Notes under the pieces: model-generated
Databases searched by the model: none
What the model was told of the DNA's origin: nothing
Seen by the model: only the letters and a program-made list of their open reading frames with translations
Translations under genes and position numbers: made by a program
In this document: one piece after another, positions 8,308 to 17,364 of the stretch
Layout of the letters: every line of letters begins with the position of its first letter
Position numbering within the stretch: the first letter of the stretch is position 1
NCBI GenBank assembly: GCA_947454135.1
Contig: CANGJI010000015.1
Coordinates: forward strand, 1-50,241
Length of the DNA stretch: 50,241 bases
Direction of reading: 5' to 3'
Source of the DNA: Sphingomonadaceae bacterium
GTDB taxonomy: Bacteria > Pseudomonadota > Alphaproteobacteria > Sphingomonadales > Sphingomonadaceae

Positions 8308-9726
8308 TTACTTCCCCGCCGCCCGTGGCAGCCGCAGCACGGCCTGCAAACCGCCCAGATCCTCGCTTTCACCCAGCGTGATCGATCCGCCATAAAGCTC
8401 GGCCACATCGCGCACGATGGCAAGGCCAAGACCGGTTCCGGGCTTTCCGGTATCGAGCCGCGCGCCGCGTGCGAAAAGCTTGTCCTTGGCTTCGTCCGGG
8501 ATGCCCATCCCGTCGTCCTCGATCCAGATTTCGCACGTCTTCGGATCTTCCGGCACCGCATCGATCGTCACGAAGACGGAACCGCCGCCATATTTCGCCG
8601 CGTTCTCGATCAGGTTGCCCAGAATCTCGTCGAGGTCCTGCCGCTCGATCGCGACACTTGCCTCGCGATTGCCGTCCATGTCGAAGCGCACATGCGGATA
8701 GAGCCGCGTCACCGCGCGCTCGACCGCCTCGGCGCTATCACCGACAATGGCGCGCGAAAGCCCCGTTGCGCGGCGCCCCACGGCGCGCGCGCGCGCCAGA
8801 TGGTGGTCGACCTGCCGCCGCATGACCGCCGCCTCGCGAATTACGGTGTCGGAAAGATCATCGGCCTTGGCGGTCGCGGCATTCATCACAACCGTCAGCG
8901 GTGTCTTGAGCGCATGCGCGAGATTGCCGGCATGCGTGCGCGCTTCCTCGGCCTGCCGCTCCGAATGCTCGAGCAGGCCGTTGATTTCCTCCACCAGTGG
9001 CTGCACTTCCAGCGGCAAGGGCTCGTCCACCCGCCGCGCCTGGCCCTCGCGCATGTCGGCGATTGCGCGGCGGACGCGGCGCAGGGGGCCAAGACCGTAG
9101 TAGGTCTGCATCGCGGCCATGGCGATCAGGCCCAACGCCAGCACGACGAAAGACCAGATCAGGATCGCCCGGATTCGCCGGATCTGCGCATCAAGATCGC
9201 TGCGGCTGGCGGCCACCGCGAACTGCCACTTGATCAGGCTCCCCGGCAGGATCACCGAGCGCTCGATAATGCGCAGCCGCTCGTCCCCGAACTGCTCGCT
9301 GTCATAAACGTGCGGGCTGCCATCGAAGTGGTCGCCCTTCAGCTTGAGCGTGCGGTCCCACAGCGAGCGCGAGGGGAAGTCCTCGTGCCCCTTGCCGCTG
9401 ATCTGCCAATAGAGTCCGCTGTTCGGCTCGAGGAAACGCTGATCACCCAGTGCGCGGTTGAAGAACACCTCGCCGTCCGGCCCGATCTCCGCCGAGCCGA
9501 CCATCGCGGTCAGCATGTAACCCAGCTGATCGTCGAAGTTGCGCGTGGCGAGGCCAGTCATCGTCCGGTCGAGCGCGAGCCCGCCGCCCAGCAGCAGCAC
9601 CGAAATCCACGCCACCGCGATCAGCAGCATGCGCCGCGAGAGCGATCCCGTATGCGGCGCAGTGGCGCGCGGCGCGTCTGGCGCCGCAGCAGTGGCTTCG
9701 CCGGGGGCAATCACGCTGTGTTCCAC
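8308..9726 (-). CDS. Sensor histidine kinase (PhoQ-like architecture)
   Basis: This inner-membrane sensor kinase (about 472 aa) pairs with the response regulator just upstream. It has an N-terminal membrane helix (MLLIAVAWISVLLLGGGLAL), a periplasmic sensor of about 150 residues, a second helix (AILIWSFVVLALGLIAMAAM), and a HAMP-like linker. The H-box is NLAHALKTPLTVVMNA, the N-box NLIENAAKYGGGSV, and G-boxes are DDGMGIPDE and GTGLGLAIV. The start is uncertain: the frame opens at a TTG (9804) overlapping the regulator, but the GTG at 9726, 34 nt after the regulator stop, is preferred. The signal sensed is unknown. Confidence 0.88.
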   Translation of the reverse strand: MEHSVIAPGEATAAAPDAPRATAPHTGSLSRRMLLIAVAWISVLLLGGGLALDRTMTGLATRNFDDQLGYMLTAMVGSAEIGPDGEVFFNRALGDQRFLEPNSGLYWQISGKGHEDFPSRSLWDRTLKLKGDHFDGSPHVYDSEQFGDERLRIIERSVILPGSLIKWQFAVAASRSDLDAQIRRIRAILIWSFVVLALGLIAMAAMQTYYGLGPLRRVRRAIADMREGQARRVDEPLPLEVQPLVEEINGLLEHSERQAEEARTHAGNLAHALKTPLTVVMNAATAKADDLSDTVIREAAVMRRQVDHHLARARAVGRRATGLSRAIVGDSAEAVERAVTRLYPHVRFDMDGNREASVAIERQDLDEILGNLIENAAKYGGGSVFVTIDAVPEDPKTCEIWIEDDGMGIPDEAKDKLFARGARLDTGKPGTGLGLAIVRDVAELYGGSITLGESEDLGGLQAVLRLPRAAGK

Positions 9727-9760
9727 GCGGTGTGCACCCTGCCCGCTCAGACGTGCCCGC

Positions 9761-10438
9761 TCAGCCGCGCCCGCCGTGCGCCGGATCGTCGAGGCTGTAG
9801 CCAAGGCCGCGGATCGTGGTGATCACATCAGGCCCCAACTTCTTGCGGATGCGCGTGACGAACACTTCGATCGTATTGGAATCGCGGTCGAAATCCTGAT
9901 CGTAGATATGCTCGATCAGCTCGGTGCGGCTCACCACCTTGCCCTTGTGGTGGAGCAGGTAGGAGAGCAGCTTGTATTCCTGCGCGGTCAGCTTCACCGG
10001 CTCGCCATCCAGCGTCACGCGGCCCGAGCGGGTATCGAGCCGCACGCCGCCTGCGATCAGTTCGGACGAGGAATTGCCCGAAGCGCGGCGGATCAGCGCA
10101 CGCAGGCGGGCGATCAGTTCCTCGCTCTGGAATGGCTTGGCGAGATAATCATCGGCGCCCGCATCGAGCCCGGCCACCTTGTCCGACCAGCTGTCGCGCG
10201 CGGTCAGCACCAGCACCGGGAACTTGCGCCCCTCCTTGCGCCACATGCCGAGCACAGTCAGCCCGTCGATCTCGGGCAGGCCGAGGTCGAGGATCACCGC
10301 GTCGTAATCCTCCGTCGAGCCCATGAAGTGGCCGTCTTCGCCATCGACCGAAAGATCGACCGCATAGCCATTGGCCTCGAGCGTTGACTTGAGCTGCTTG
10401 CCGAGGGTCGGTTCGTCCTCGACGATCAGGATGCGCAT
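9761..10438 (-). CDS. OmpR-family response regulator
   Basis: This 225-aa cytosolic transcription factor has an N-terminal receiver and a C-terminal winged helix. The phosphoacceptor is Asp51 in DAVILDLGLPEIDG; the acidic pair sits in VEDEP, and the conserved Lys in DDYLAKPFQSEE. The DNA-binding part has KLTAQEYKLLSYLLHHKGKV and a family-like end (VITTIRGLGYSL). It is followed by its kinase gene and preceded, 116 nt upstream on the same strand, by a PepSY protein. Its targets are unknown. Confidence 0.95.
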   Translation of the reverse strand: MRILIVEDEPTLGKQLKSTLEANGYAVDLSVDGEDGHFMGSTEDYDAVILDLGLPEIDGLTVLGMWRKEGRKFPVLVLTARDSWSDKVAGLDAGADDYLAKPFQSEELIARLRALIRRASGNSSSELIAGGVRLDTRSGRVTLDGEPVKLTAQEYKLLSYLLHHKGKVVSRTELIEHIYDQDFDRDSNTIEVFVTRIRKKLGPDVITTIRGLGYSLDDPAHGGRG

Positions 10439-10554
10439 CGTTTGCCCCTTGCTGCGCCCGCTGCGGGCGAGACCACTATTCGCTCCGACTGATGGAGCGA
10501 CAAACCTGAACGGTCAAGGAACGGGCTGTTTTGCTTCGCGCAAGAATGGGGGAA

Positions 10555-10872
10555 TCAGTGAGATTCGCCCAGTATCTGACCAGTGCGCGCATCGACATCG
10601 ACAAATACGACCCGTCCGTCCTGAATGAACTTCAGGCGATAGGCCATCGCGGTCGGATCGTATTCAGGGCCGAGATACTGCATGCCGCGCTTCATCGGCA
10701 GCACGCGCGCCTCGATCTCGCGCAGGGAACGCACGTTGCCGTTGCGCAAATCGAGCCGCGCCTCGCGCTGTTCATCGGCACGGCGCTGCTGCGCATCGGC
10801 TGCGGGAGCGAGCGAGACGAAAAGGCCAAGGGCGATAATCGGTGAAGTCCAACGCATGATGCGCAGCGCCAT
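10555..10872 (-). CDS. PepSY-domain periplasmic protein
   Basis: This small exported protein (about 105 aa) has a signal peptide ending in APAADA, then an Arg/Glu-rich stretch (about residues 27-45) and one PepSY-like domain with AYRLKFIQDGRVVFVDVDARTG near the C-terminus. PepSY proteins upstream of two-component genes often modulate the sensor in the periplasm; that role is inferred from family and position. ATG 10872 gives a normal signal peptide; an upstream ATG at 10920 adds 16 residues, and a later Met (MRWTSP) is also possible. It belongs with the regulator-kinase pair downstream. Confidence 0.75.
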   Translation of the reverse strand: MALRIMRWTSPIIALGLFVSLAPAADAQQRRADEQREARLDLRNGNVRSLREIEARVLPMKRGMQYLGPEYDPTAMAYRLKFIQDGRVVFVDVDARTGQILGESH

Positions 10873-11023
10873 AGCCAGAGGCCTTTGAATAGCTTGTGAA
10901 CGTACGGCCGGGATCCCCACCCCGAGAACCGCTTCCCTGTGAGAGCACTATGGCAGATCAGCCGAGCCGGTGCCAAGCTGATACTGGACCTCGGCGCCAC
11001 GCACCGCTAAGCGCGCCATCATC

Positions 11024-12814
11024 ATGGCAGCAGCACCAATCCTCAGCTGGGAGGGCCTCGGCCTCAACCAGGGCACGCATTGGCTGTTTCAGGGCCTCGA
11101 TCTCCAGATCGGCCCGCGCGACCGCCTCGCGCTGATCGGCCGCAATGGCGCGGGCAAGACGACCCTGCTGAAGCTCATCGCCGGCACCGTCGATGCCGAC
11201 AAGGGCACCCGCTCGGTCCAGCCCGGCACCCGCGTCGTCACGCTGGAGCAGGACCCGTTCTTCACCGGCTATGACACGCTGATGGACTTCGCCCTTTCGG
11301 GCAAGGACGCGCCGCCGCGCCATGAAGTCGAATCCATCGCCGGCCAGCTCGGCATCGACCTGTCGCGCAAGGCCGACAGCGCCTCGGGCGGTGAACGCCG
11401 CCGCGCCGCCTTGGCGCGCGCGCTGGCCAGCGAGCCCGATCTGCTCCTGCTCGACGAGCCGACCAACCACCTCGATCTTGCCGCCATCGAATGGCTCGAA
11501 GGCTGGCTCCAGCGCTACACCGGCGCCTTCGTCGTCATCAGCCACGACCGCACCTTTCTGGAGCGCCTGACCAAGGCGACGCTATGGCTCGATCGCGGCG
11601 CGATCCGCCGCCGCGAGATCGGCTTCGGCGGCTACGAAGCGTGGATGGAAGCGGTCTACGCCGAAGAGGCTCGCGCCGCCGAGAAGCTCGATGCCAAGCT
11701 CAAGATCGAAGCCCACTGGCTTGAACGCGGCGTCACCGCGCGGCGCAAGCGCAATATGGGCCGCCTCGAAAAGCTCTGGGAAATGCGCGCTGCCCGCGCC
11801 GCGATGATGACCCCGCAAGGCACCGCCAAGATCAGCCTCGGCAGCGACGATGCCAAGAGCAAGGCAGTGATCGTCGCGGACAAGATCACCAAGCGTTTCG
11901 GCGAACGCACCATCGTCAAGGACTTCTCCCTGCGCATCATGCGCAAGGACCGCATCGGCCTCGTCGGCGCGAACGGCGCAGGCAAGACGACGCTCCTCAA
12001 GCTCCTCACCGGCGAGTTGGAGCCCGACAGCGGCACCGTCACCCTCGCCAAGACGCTCACCCCCGTCATCATCGACCAGCAGCGCAGCCTGATGGCGCCC
12101 GACAAGCGCATCCGCGACGTCCTCGCCGAAGGCAGCGACTGGATCGACGTGCAGGGGGTGCGCAAGCACATCCACGGCTACCTCAAGGAATTCCTGTTCG
12201 ATCCCGGCATGGTCGAAGCGCGCGTCGGCACGCTCTCGGGCGGCGAACGCTCGCGGCTCCTGCTGGCGCGCGAATTCGCCCGCCCCTCCAGCCTCCTCGT
12301 GCTCGACGAGCCGACCAACGACCTCGATCTCGAAACGCTCGACCTCTTGCAAGAGGTGATTTCGGACTACGACGGCACCGTGCTGATCGTCAGCCACGAC
12401 CGCGATTTCCTTGATCGCACCGTCACGATCACGCTCGGCATGGACGGCTCGGGCAAGGTCGACATTGTCGCGGGCGGCTATGCCGACTGGGAAAAGCAGC
12501 GCAAGGCCCGCCTCGCCGGCAAGCCGGTACAGCGCAGCGACGCGTCCGAAAAGGCCGCCCCGCCCCCACCGCCGCCACCCAGGAAGGCCAAGCTCACCTA
12601 CAAGGACCAGCGCGACTACGAACTGCTGCCCGACCGCATCGCCGAGCTGGAAGCCCAGATGGCCCGCGACGAAGCCGCACTGGCCGACCCCGACCTCTAC
12701 ACCAAGAACCCCGCCCGCTTTGCAGCGCTCACCGCCTCGCTGGACAAGACCCGCGCGGAAAAGGACGCGGCGGAAGAACGCTGGCTGGAACTGGCGGAGA
12801 TGGTGGAGGGGTAA
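11024..12814 (+). CDS. ABC-F ATPase (Uup-like)
   Basis: This soluble 596-aa protein has two ABC domains and no membrane part. Domain 1 has Walker A GRNGAGKTTLLKL, signature SGGERRRAALARAL and Walker B LLLLDEPTNHLDL. Domain 2 has GANGAGKTTLLKL, LSGGERSRLLLAREF and LLVLDEPTNDLDL. A linker of about 80 residues joins them, and a C-terminal coiled coil (about 525-596) resembles that of Uup. ABC-F proteins act at the ribosomal E site to relieve stalls; Uup is also tied to DNA processing. A run of seven prolines (residues 513-519, 12560-12580) precedes the coiled coil. ATG 11024 is the first in-frame start. Confidence 0.9.
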   Translation: MAAAPILSWEGLGLNQGTHWLFQGLDLQIGPRDRLALIGRNGAGKTTLLKLIAGTVDADKGTRSVQPGTRVVTLEQDPFFTGYDTLMDFALSGKDAPPRHEVESIAGQLGIDLSRKADSASGGERRRAALARALASEPDLLLLDEPTNHLDLAAIEWLEGWLQRYTGAFVVISHDRTFLERLTKATLWLDRGAIRRREIGFGGYEAWMEAVYAEEARAAEKLDAKLKIEAHWLERGVTARRKRNMGRLEKLWEMRAARAAMMTPQGTAKISLGSDDAKSKAVIVADKITKRFGERTIVKDFSLRIMRKDRIGLVGANGAGKTTLLKLLTGELEPDSGTVTLAKTLTPVIIDQQRSLMAPDKRIRDVLAEGSDWIDVQGVRKHIHGYLKEFLFDPGMVEARVGTLSGGERSRLLLAREFARPSSLLVLDEPTNDLDLETLDLLQEVISDYDGTVLIVSHDRDFLDRTVTITLGMDGSGKVDIVAGGYADWEKQRKARLAGKPVQRSDASEKAAPPPPPPPRKAKLTYKDQRDYELLPDRIAELEAQMARDEAALADPDLYTKNPARFAALTASLDKTRAEKDAAEERWLELAEMVEG

Positions 12815-12898
12815 GGGCGTTGGGTGCGATCAGAGGGACTGCAAACGCCCACTTGCAGCCATCTCGGCTCACCAAATCGCCACTAAAAACCCACCGTC

Positions 12899-12919
12899 GC
12901 CCCGTGCTTGACACGGGGC
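12899..12919. terminator. Hairpin between convergent genes
   Basis: An 8-bp stem GCCCCGTG / CACGGGGC with a 5-nt loop lies in the 180-nt gap between the stops of the ABC-F gene and the DUF885 gene. Its position suits a bidirectional terminator, but no T-tract follows. It may instead be a copy of a dispersed short palindrome. Nothing else is recognisable in this gap. Confidence 0.5.
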
Positions 12920-12994
12920 CAGGCTACCTTTCGGCCTCGCCGTCTGGCACCGCGCACGCCAAGTGCCACTGGTCCCAGGCGCCAACCTGCCCCC

Positions 12995-14809
12995 TCACCC
13001 CGCCGCCAGCCGCTCCGCCGTCCGCTCCTCGATGCGCTTTTCCAGCATGAACAACGGCATCGTGCCTTCTTCAAGAATGCCGTGGAACCACGGCAGGCTG
13101 AACTTGTCGCCCAGCGCCGCCTGCGCCTTGGCCCGCGCGCGGACCCATGCGGTGTGGCCCATCTTGTAGCTGCACGCCTGCCCGATCATCACGCAGTAGC
13201 GCTCTACCTCGCGTTGGCTGCGCGCCTGCGCGAAGCCGGTCGTCGCGACCATGTACGCGGTCGCCTTCTCGCGGCTCCAGCGGTAGTGGTGGATCCCGGT
13301 ATCGACCACCAGCCGCGCCGCGCGGAACAGGAAGGATTGGAGATAACCGGCCCGCTCCAGCGCGGTGTAGCCGCCCAGTTCGTCCGCCAGCTGCTCGGCA
13401 TAGAGCGCCCAGCCCTCGCCATGCGCCGAAAGGAAATAGTCCTTGAGATACAAGGGCAGCGCGCCACCCTTTTGCGCATAGCCGCCCTGCAGGTGATGGC
13501 CCGGAATGCCCTCGTGATAGGTCAGCGATGGCAGCGAATAGCGCGGCCAGTCGCCCACTGATTTCAGGTTGATCCAGTAGATCGCCGGGCGCGATCCATC
13601 GAGGCTGGCGCTGTAGTAATAGCCGTTCGAAGCCCCGTCCTGGATCTCCACCGGCACGCGGCGGATTTCAAGCGGCTCGCTCGGGTAGTTCGCGAAGGCC
13701 TGCGGCAGCTTCTTCGCCATCGCCGAAATGCCTGCGTTGAGCGAGGCGATGAGATCGCTGCGGCCCGCATCGCTATCGGGATAGAGCTGGTCCGGCGCAT
13801 GATTGAGCGCAGTCAGCCGCTCGCCGACCGAGCCCTTGGTATAGCCCGCAGCCTTCAGGATCACATCGAGCTGGGCGGTAATGTCGGCCACTTGCTCCAG
13901 CCCGATCTTGTGAATCTCCTCGGGGCTGAACTTGGTGGTGGTCGCCTCGGCCAGCGCCGCCGCATAGATCGCATCGCCGCCGCGCACGCGCCATGCGCCG
14001 TCGCCAGCCGGAGTCTTGAGCCGCAGCGCCTTGATCAGCGCGATCTGCCGGTCGAGCGCGGGATAGACATCGCTCTTCACGATCTTCGCCGCCTGCGCGG
14101 CCCAATCCCCCACAATGCCCTTGGCCGTGGTCCGCCGCGTCAGCGAGAGCACGAGCGAGCTTGCCTCGGGCGCTGCGCTGCGCAGCTTCGCCATCTGGCC
14201 CAGCGCCAGATCGAGCGACCAGCGCGGTGCGATCAGCCCACGCGCCGCCAGCCGCTTCTGGCCCAGCGTGTCTTCATCGAGCGCAAAGGCAAACGCCTTC
14301 AGACGCGCCAGATAGGCTTCGGCGTCGGCTGCGGTTTCGACCGGATGCTGGCTGTCGAGCATATCGGGCACTTCGAAGTAGACGCCCTGCTGCTGCGTGA
14401 TGGGATAGGGCTGCTGGACGCCTTCGATGCCGAACGCTGTACCGGCCAGCCGCCGCTCGAACATGTACGCAAGCAGTTCGCGCTGCCGCTGCACGGCAGG
14501 GCTGAGGCTGGCGGGATTGACCCCGCGCATCGCGGCAAGCCCGGCGCGGTCGAATGCCTGCACGGCGGCGCGGCCCGCCTCGCTCCTGTCATCCAGTCGC
14601 GAACGCAGCCCCGCGCGCACGCCGGTATCGAGCCCCAGCCCGGTCGCGTGCTGGGGCGTGACGAGTAGATTGTCGTAGAACAGCTTGTCAGCGAGCGCCG
14701 TGAAAGCCGCATCGCCGGGGGCGGCAGCTCCAGCCGCAAACGCCTTCGCCGGCAGCCAGGTCGCCAGCGCGGCAGTCGCAGCACCGGTGAGAAATTCGCG
14801 TCTTTCCAT
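12995..14809 (-). CDS. Tat-exported DUF885 family protein
   Basis: This 604-aa protein of the DUF885 family is probably a zinc-dependent hydrolase in the periplasm. The N-terminus MERREFLTGAATAALATWLP has the twin-arginine motif RREFL and a hydrophobic stretch ending AKAFAAG. The likely metal motif is YHEGIPGHHLQ (about residue 430), with further conserved stretches NGYYYSASLDGSRP and GEGWALYAEQL. DUF885 members are usually described as putative peptidases without a defined substrate, and none is assigned here. The start at 14809 was chosen because it produces the Tat signal; the frame is open 74 codons further upstream. Confidence 0.85.
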   Translation of the reverse strand: MERREFLTGAATAALATWLPAKAFAAGAAAPGDAAFTALADKLFYDNLLVTPQHATGLGLDTGVRAGLRSRLDDRSEAGRAAVQAFDRAGLAAMRGVNPASLSPAVQRQRELLAYMFERRLAGTAFGIEGVQQPYPITQQQGVYFEVPDMLDSQHPVETAADAEAYLARLKAFAFALDEDTLGQKRLAARGLIAPRWSLDLALGQMAKLRSAAPEASSLVLSLTRRTTAKGIVGDWAAQAAKIVKSDVYPALDRQIALIKALRLKTPAGDGAWRVRGGDAIYAAALAEATTTKFSPEEIHKIGLEQVADITAQLDVILKAAGYTKGSVGERLTALNHAPDQLYPDSDAGRSDLIASLNAGISAMAKKLPQAFANYPSEPLEIRRVPVEIQDGASNGYYYSASLDGSRPAIYWINLKSVGDWPRYSLPSLTYHEGIPGHHLQGGYAQKGGALPLYLKDYFLSAHGEGWALYAEQLADELGGYTALERAGYLQSFLFRAARLVVDTGIHHYRWSREKATAYMVATTGFAQARSQREVERYCVMIGQACSYKMGHTAWVRARAKAQAALGDKFSLPWFHGILEEGTMPLFMLEKRIEERTAERLAAG

Positions 14810-14871
14810 GGAACAGGCTCCCGCAATTTCGGAAAGCCCGCCCGCTCGCACATCCCCGCGCAGCGAAGCAA

Positions 14872-14893
14872 CCCGCCCTCCGGGGAGGGCGGG
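14872..14893. terminator. GC-rich hairpin after the DUF6456 gene
   Basis: A near-perfect stem (CCCGCCCTC / GAGGGCGGG) lies just past the stop of the DUF6456 gene and about 60 nt before the DUF885 start, both on the minus strand. It may separate the two transcripts. No T-run follows, so termination is uncertain. Confidence 0.45.
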
Positions 14894-14901
14894 GGAAATC
14901 C

Positions 14902-15387
14902 TCACGGCACGCCGTAAAATCCTGCCACCCTGTCGAGCGCCAGTTCGAGCACCAGCTTGCCGCTGCGCGCAGGCCAGGCGAGCGCCTTTTCCGCCGCCGG
15001 GACGCCCTCGCCTGCACAGACCACCCGCCACAGGATATCGGCCAGTCCCGGCCCCGCAGCGGCAATCGCCCCGTCGAAGCGCCGCTTTGCCGCGAGCTGC
15101 CGCTCACCCGGTGTCAGCCCCTGCTCGCCCCCGGCGATGCGCACCGGACCCCAGCGCATGGTCACCGATGGCGCCAGCTGCGCGCGCTCCCAATCGGCGC
15201 GCAGCCGCTCACCGGCGATGAACTGCCGGTCATTCAGGTGCCCGCGCGCGTGGAGCCAGGTCAGCGGCGATTCGGCGAGGTTGACCTTCACGCTGCGCAC
15301 CGCGCCGCGTTCCTTGCCCGGCCGCACCCCCTCTATCTGGCGCGGTCCTTCCTCGGTCAGTTCACGCTCGACCAGAACTTGCCGCAT
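14902..15387 (-). CDS. DUF6456 domain-containing protein
   Basis: This 161-aa protein of the DUF6456 family is found mainly in alphaproteobacteria and has no assigned function. Visible features are SPLTWLHARGHLNDRQFIAGERLRAD split across the N-terminal half, TPGERQLAAKRRFDGAI, and a C-terminal helical part with ILWRVVCAGEGV and ARSGKLVLELALDRVAGFYG, which has a helix-turn-helix feel. The start at 15387 was chosen because family-like sequence begins there; the 50 upstream codons overlap the divergent regulator promoter. It is divergent from the HTH regulator at 15524. Confidence 0.75.
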   Translation of the reverse strand: MRQVLVERELTEEGPRQIEGVRPGKERGAVRSVKVNLAESPLTWLHARGHLNDRQFIAGERLRADWERAQLAPSVTMRWGPVRIAGGEQGLTPGERQLAAKRRFDGAIAAAGPGLADILWRVVCAGEGVPAAEKALAWPARSGKLVLELALDRVAGFYGVP

Positions 15388-15523
15388 CGCCCTCTCCTCG
15401 CAGAAACAAATGAAGAACAGTTGTCGTTTTGCAGGAGAGATGCGCTTGTAGGAAAGCACAAAACTTGTCGCAGCACGCAAAAGCTGTAAAAGCGCGAAAG
15501 ACGCCGCCAAGGGTGCCCCCGAC

Positions 15524-16093
15524 ATGATCAACCGCATCCGCGATATCCGCCGTCAAAAGAGCCTCACCTTGGCCGATGTTGCCGCGCGCTGCGTCCCGCC
15601 AACGACGGCACAGACAATCGGGCGGCTGGAAACGGGCATGCGCTCGCTCTCACTCAGCTGGATGAACCGGATCGCCGCCGCGCTTGAGGTCGATCCGCAG
15701 CTTCTGGTCAGGGCCGAGGTCGACCGCGAACCGCAGATCATCGCGCGCCTTGCCACGACCGGTGCGGAAGCGCTGGCCAAGCCCATGTCGGCGGTCTTGC
15801 CGGTCGGCCCCGGATCGGCCCAGCTTGTGGTGATGACGGTAGAGGCCAGCGCAGGCGAGTACCGCGCCGGCGATCAGGTCTGGCTGCGTCAGGTCGGCCC
15901 CGATGATTTCGGCCGCGCCCTCAATCGCGACGTGCTCGCACCCCGCCCCGGCGGACGGTTCGCCTTCGGCCGCATGATCGACCGGGACGGAGACCGGGTG
16001 GCGCTGCTGCCGCCCGGCGTCGGCCAGCGTCAGGTCGTGATCGATCACCCAGCCTGGATCGGCGTGGCCGAACTGCTCGTCCGCTCGCTCTGA
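15524..16093 (+). CDS. XRE-type helix-turn-helix regulator
   Basis: This 189-aa DNA-binding protein begins with an HTH_3-type domain (residues 1-65): MINRIRDIRRQKSLTLADVA, then TTAQTIGRLETGMRSLSLSW and NRIAAALEVDPQLLV. The remaining 120 residues look like a small beta-rich domain (EYRAGDQVWLRQVGPDDFG, DRDGDRVALLPPG), somewhat like the C-terminal part of S24-type repressors, though no Ser/Lys protease dyad could be assigned. Divergence from the DUF6456 gene with 136 nt between starts suggests local control, which is inference. The glycosyltransferase gene follows 11 nt downstream and may be cotranscribed. Confidence 0.8.
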   Translation: MINRIRDIRRQKSLTLADVAARCVPPTTAQTIGRLETGMRSLSLSWMNRIAAALEVDPQLLVRAEVDREPQIIARLATTGAEALAKPMSAVLPVGPGSAQLVVMTVEASAGEYRAGDQVWLRQVGPDDFGRALNRDVLAPRPGGRFAFGRMIDRDGDRVALLPPGVGQRQVVIDHPAWIGVAELLVRSL

Positions 16094-16104
16094 CATTCCG
16101 CGCC

Positions 16105-17313
16105 TTGCCGGTGAAGCGCCGCCTGCTGTCGATTTCGACGCTCTATCCCGCTCCGACCCGCCCGGGCTTCGGCCGTTTCGTGGCGCGCCAGATGGAAGCG
16201 CTGGCGGCTCGCGGGGATTGGGACGTGACGGTGATCAACCCCATCGGCCTCCCGCCCGCGCCGTTCGGCACGATGGGGCGCTACAAGCCATTGGCGGCGA
16301 TCCCGCCCATCGAGACTGGCGGCCAGGTCACCGTTCACCATCCCCGTTTCCTGCTGATTCCCGGCCTCTCGGGTCGCTTCAATCCCTGGGCGATCACCCG
16401 CGCGGTCCTGCCGCTTGCACGGCGGCTCCACGCCGAAGCGCCCTTCGATCTGGTCGATGCGCAGTTCTTCTACCCCGATGGCCCTGCCGCCGCAGCCGTC
16501 GCCGCCGCGCTTGGCCTCCCCCACGCGCTCAAGGCGCGCGGCTCGGACATCCATCTGTGGGGCGAGCGCCCGCGCGCCCTCACCCAGATGCGCAGCGCCG
16601 CCCGCAGTGCGGCCGCCGTGCTCGCGGTATCGGGCGCGCTTGCGCGGGACATGGCAGCCCTCGGTCTGGAACCGCCCGGCGGGATCACGGTCCACTACAC
16701 CGGCCTTGACCACGCACGCTTCCAGCAGCTCCCGCGCGGCGAAGCGCGCGCCAGGCTTGCCCATATCATGCCCGCGCTGGCTCTGCGCCCCGGCGATCGC
16801 CTTGCTGTCTGCGTCGGCGCGCTGATCGCGATCAAGGGTCAGGCGCTTGCCATCGAAGCGCTTACGAGCCTTCCCGATGACATCCAGCTTGCGCTCGCAG
16901 GTACCGGGGCCGATGAAGCCGCCCTGCGCGCAAAGGCTGCGGCGCACGGCGTCGCCAGCCGGGTCCATTTCCTTGGCGCGGTCAGCCACGATGCACTGCC
17001 CGTGCTGCTCGCGGCCGCCGACGTCATGGTGCTGCCCTCGGAACGCGAGGGCCTTGCGAATGCCTGGATCGAAGCGCTTGCCTGCGGTGCGCCGCTGGTG
17101 ATCCCGCCGGTGGGCGGCGCGCCGGAGGTAGTCGAAAGCCCCGCCGCCGGCCGTCTTGCGGAACGCACCCCTGCCGCCATTGCCGCTGCCATCGCAGATC
17201 TGCTGGCGGCTCCCCCTGCGCAAGCGGACACTGCCGCAAGCGCCGCCCGCTTCAGCTGGGACGCGAACGCAGCCGCGCTCGCGGAGATCTACGAGAAGGC
17301 TGCCTCAGCCTAG
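16105..17313 (+). CDS. GT4-family glycosyltransferase
   Basis: A retaining glycosyltransferase of the GT4 type (400-402 aa) with a GT-B fold. The N-terminal half starts RRLLSISTLYPAPTRPGFG with FVARQMEAL. The C-terminal half has the donor-binding E-x7-E motif in EREGLANAWIEALACGAPL, followed by PPVGGAPEVVESP. These enzymes build surface polysaccharides or glycolipids; acceptor and sugar cannot be told, and no polysaccharide cluster is adjacent. The start is either TTG 16105 or GTG 16111; no ATG is available. A hairpin follows the stop. Confidence 0.88.
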   Translation: MPVKRRLLSISTLYPAPTRPGFGRFVARQMEALAARGDWDVTVINPIGLPPAPFGTMGRYKPLAAIPPIETGGQVTVHHPRFLLIPGLSGRFNPWAITRAVLPLARRLHAEAPFDLVDAQFFYPDGPAAAAVAAALGLPHALKARGSDIHLWGERPRALTQMRSAARSAAAVLAVSGALARDMAALGLEPPGGITVHYTGLDHARFQQLPRGEARARLAHIMPALALRPGDRLAVCVGALIAIKGQALAIEALTSLPDDIQLALAGTGADEAALRAKAAAHGVASRVHFLGAVSHDALPVLLAAADVMVLPSEREGLANAWIEALACGAPLVIPPVGGAPEVVESPAAGRLAERTPAAIAAAIADLLAAPPAQADTAASAARFSWDANAAALAEIYEKAASA

Positions 17314-17325
17314 CACAACCCGCCT

Positions 17326-17347
17326 CCCCTCCCGCGTGCAGGAGGGG
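17326..17347. terminator. Hairpin between glycosyltransferase and secF
   Basis: CCCCTCC (17326-17332) and GGAGGGG (17341-17347) form a 7-bp stem with an 8-nt loop between the convergent ends of the glycosyltransferase gene and secF. A role as a shared terminator is inferred from position; no T-tract is present. Confidence 0.45.
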
Positions 17348-17364
17348 TCGGAGCTGGGCCGGGC

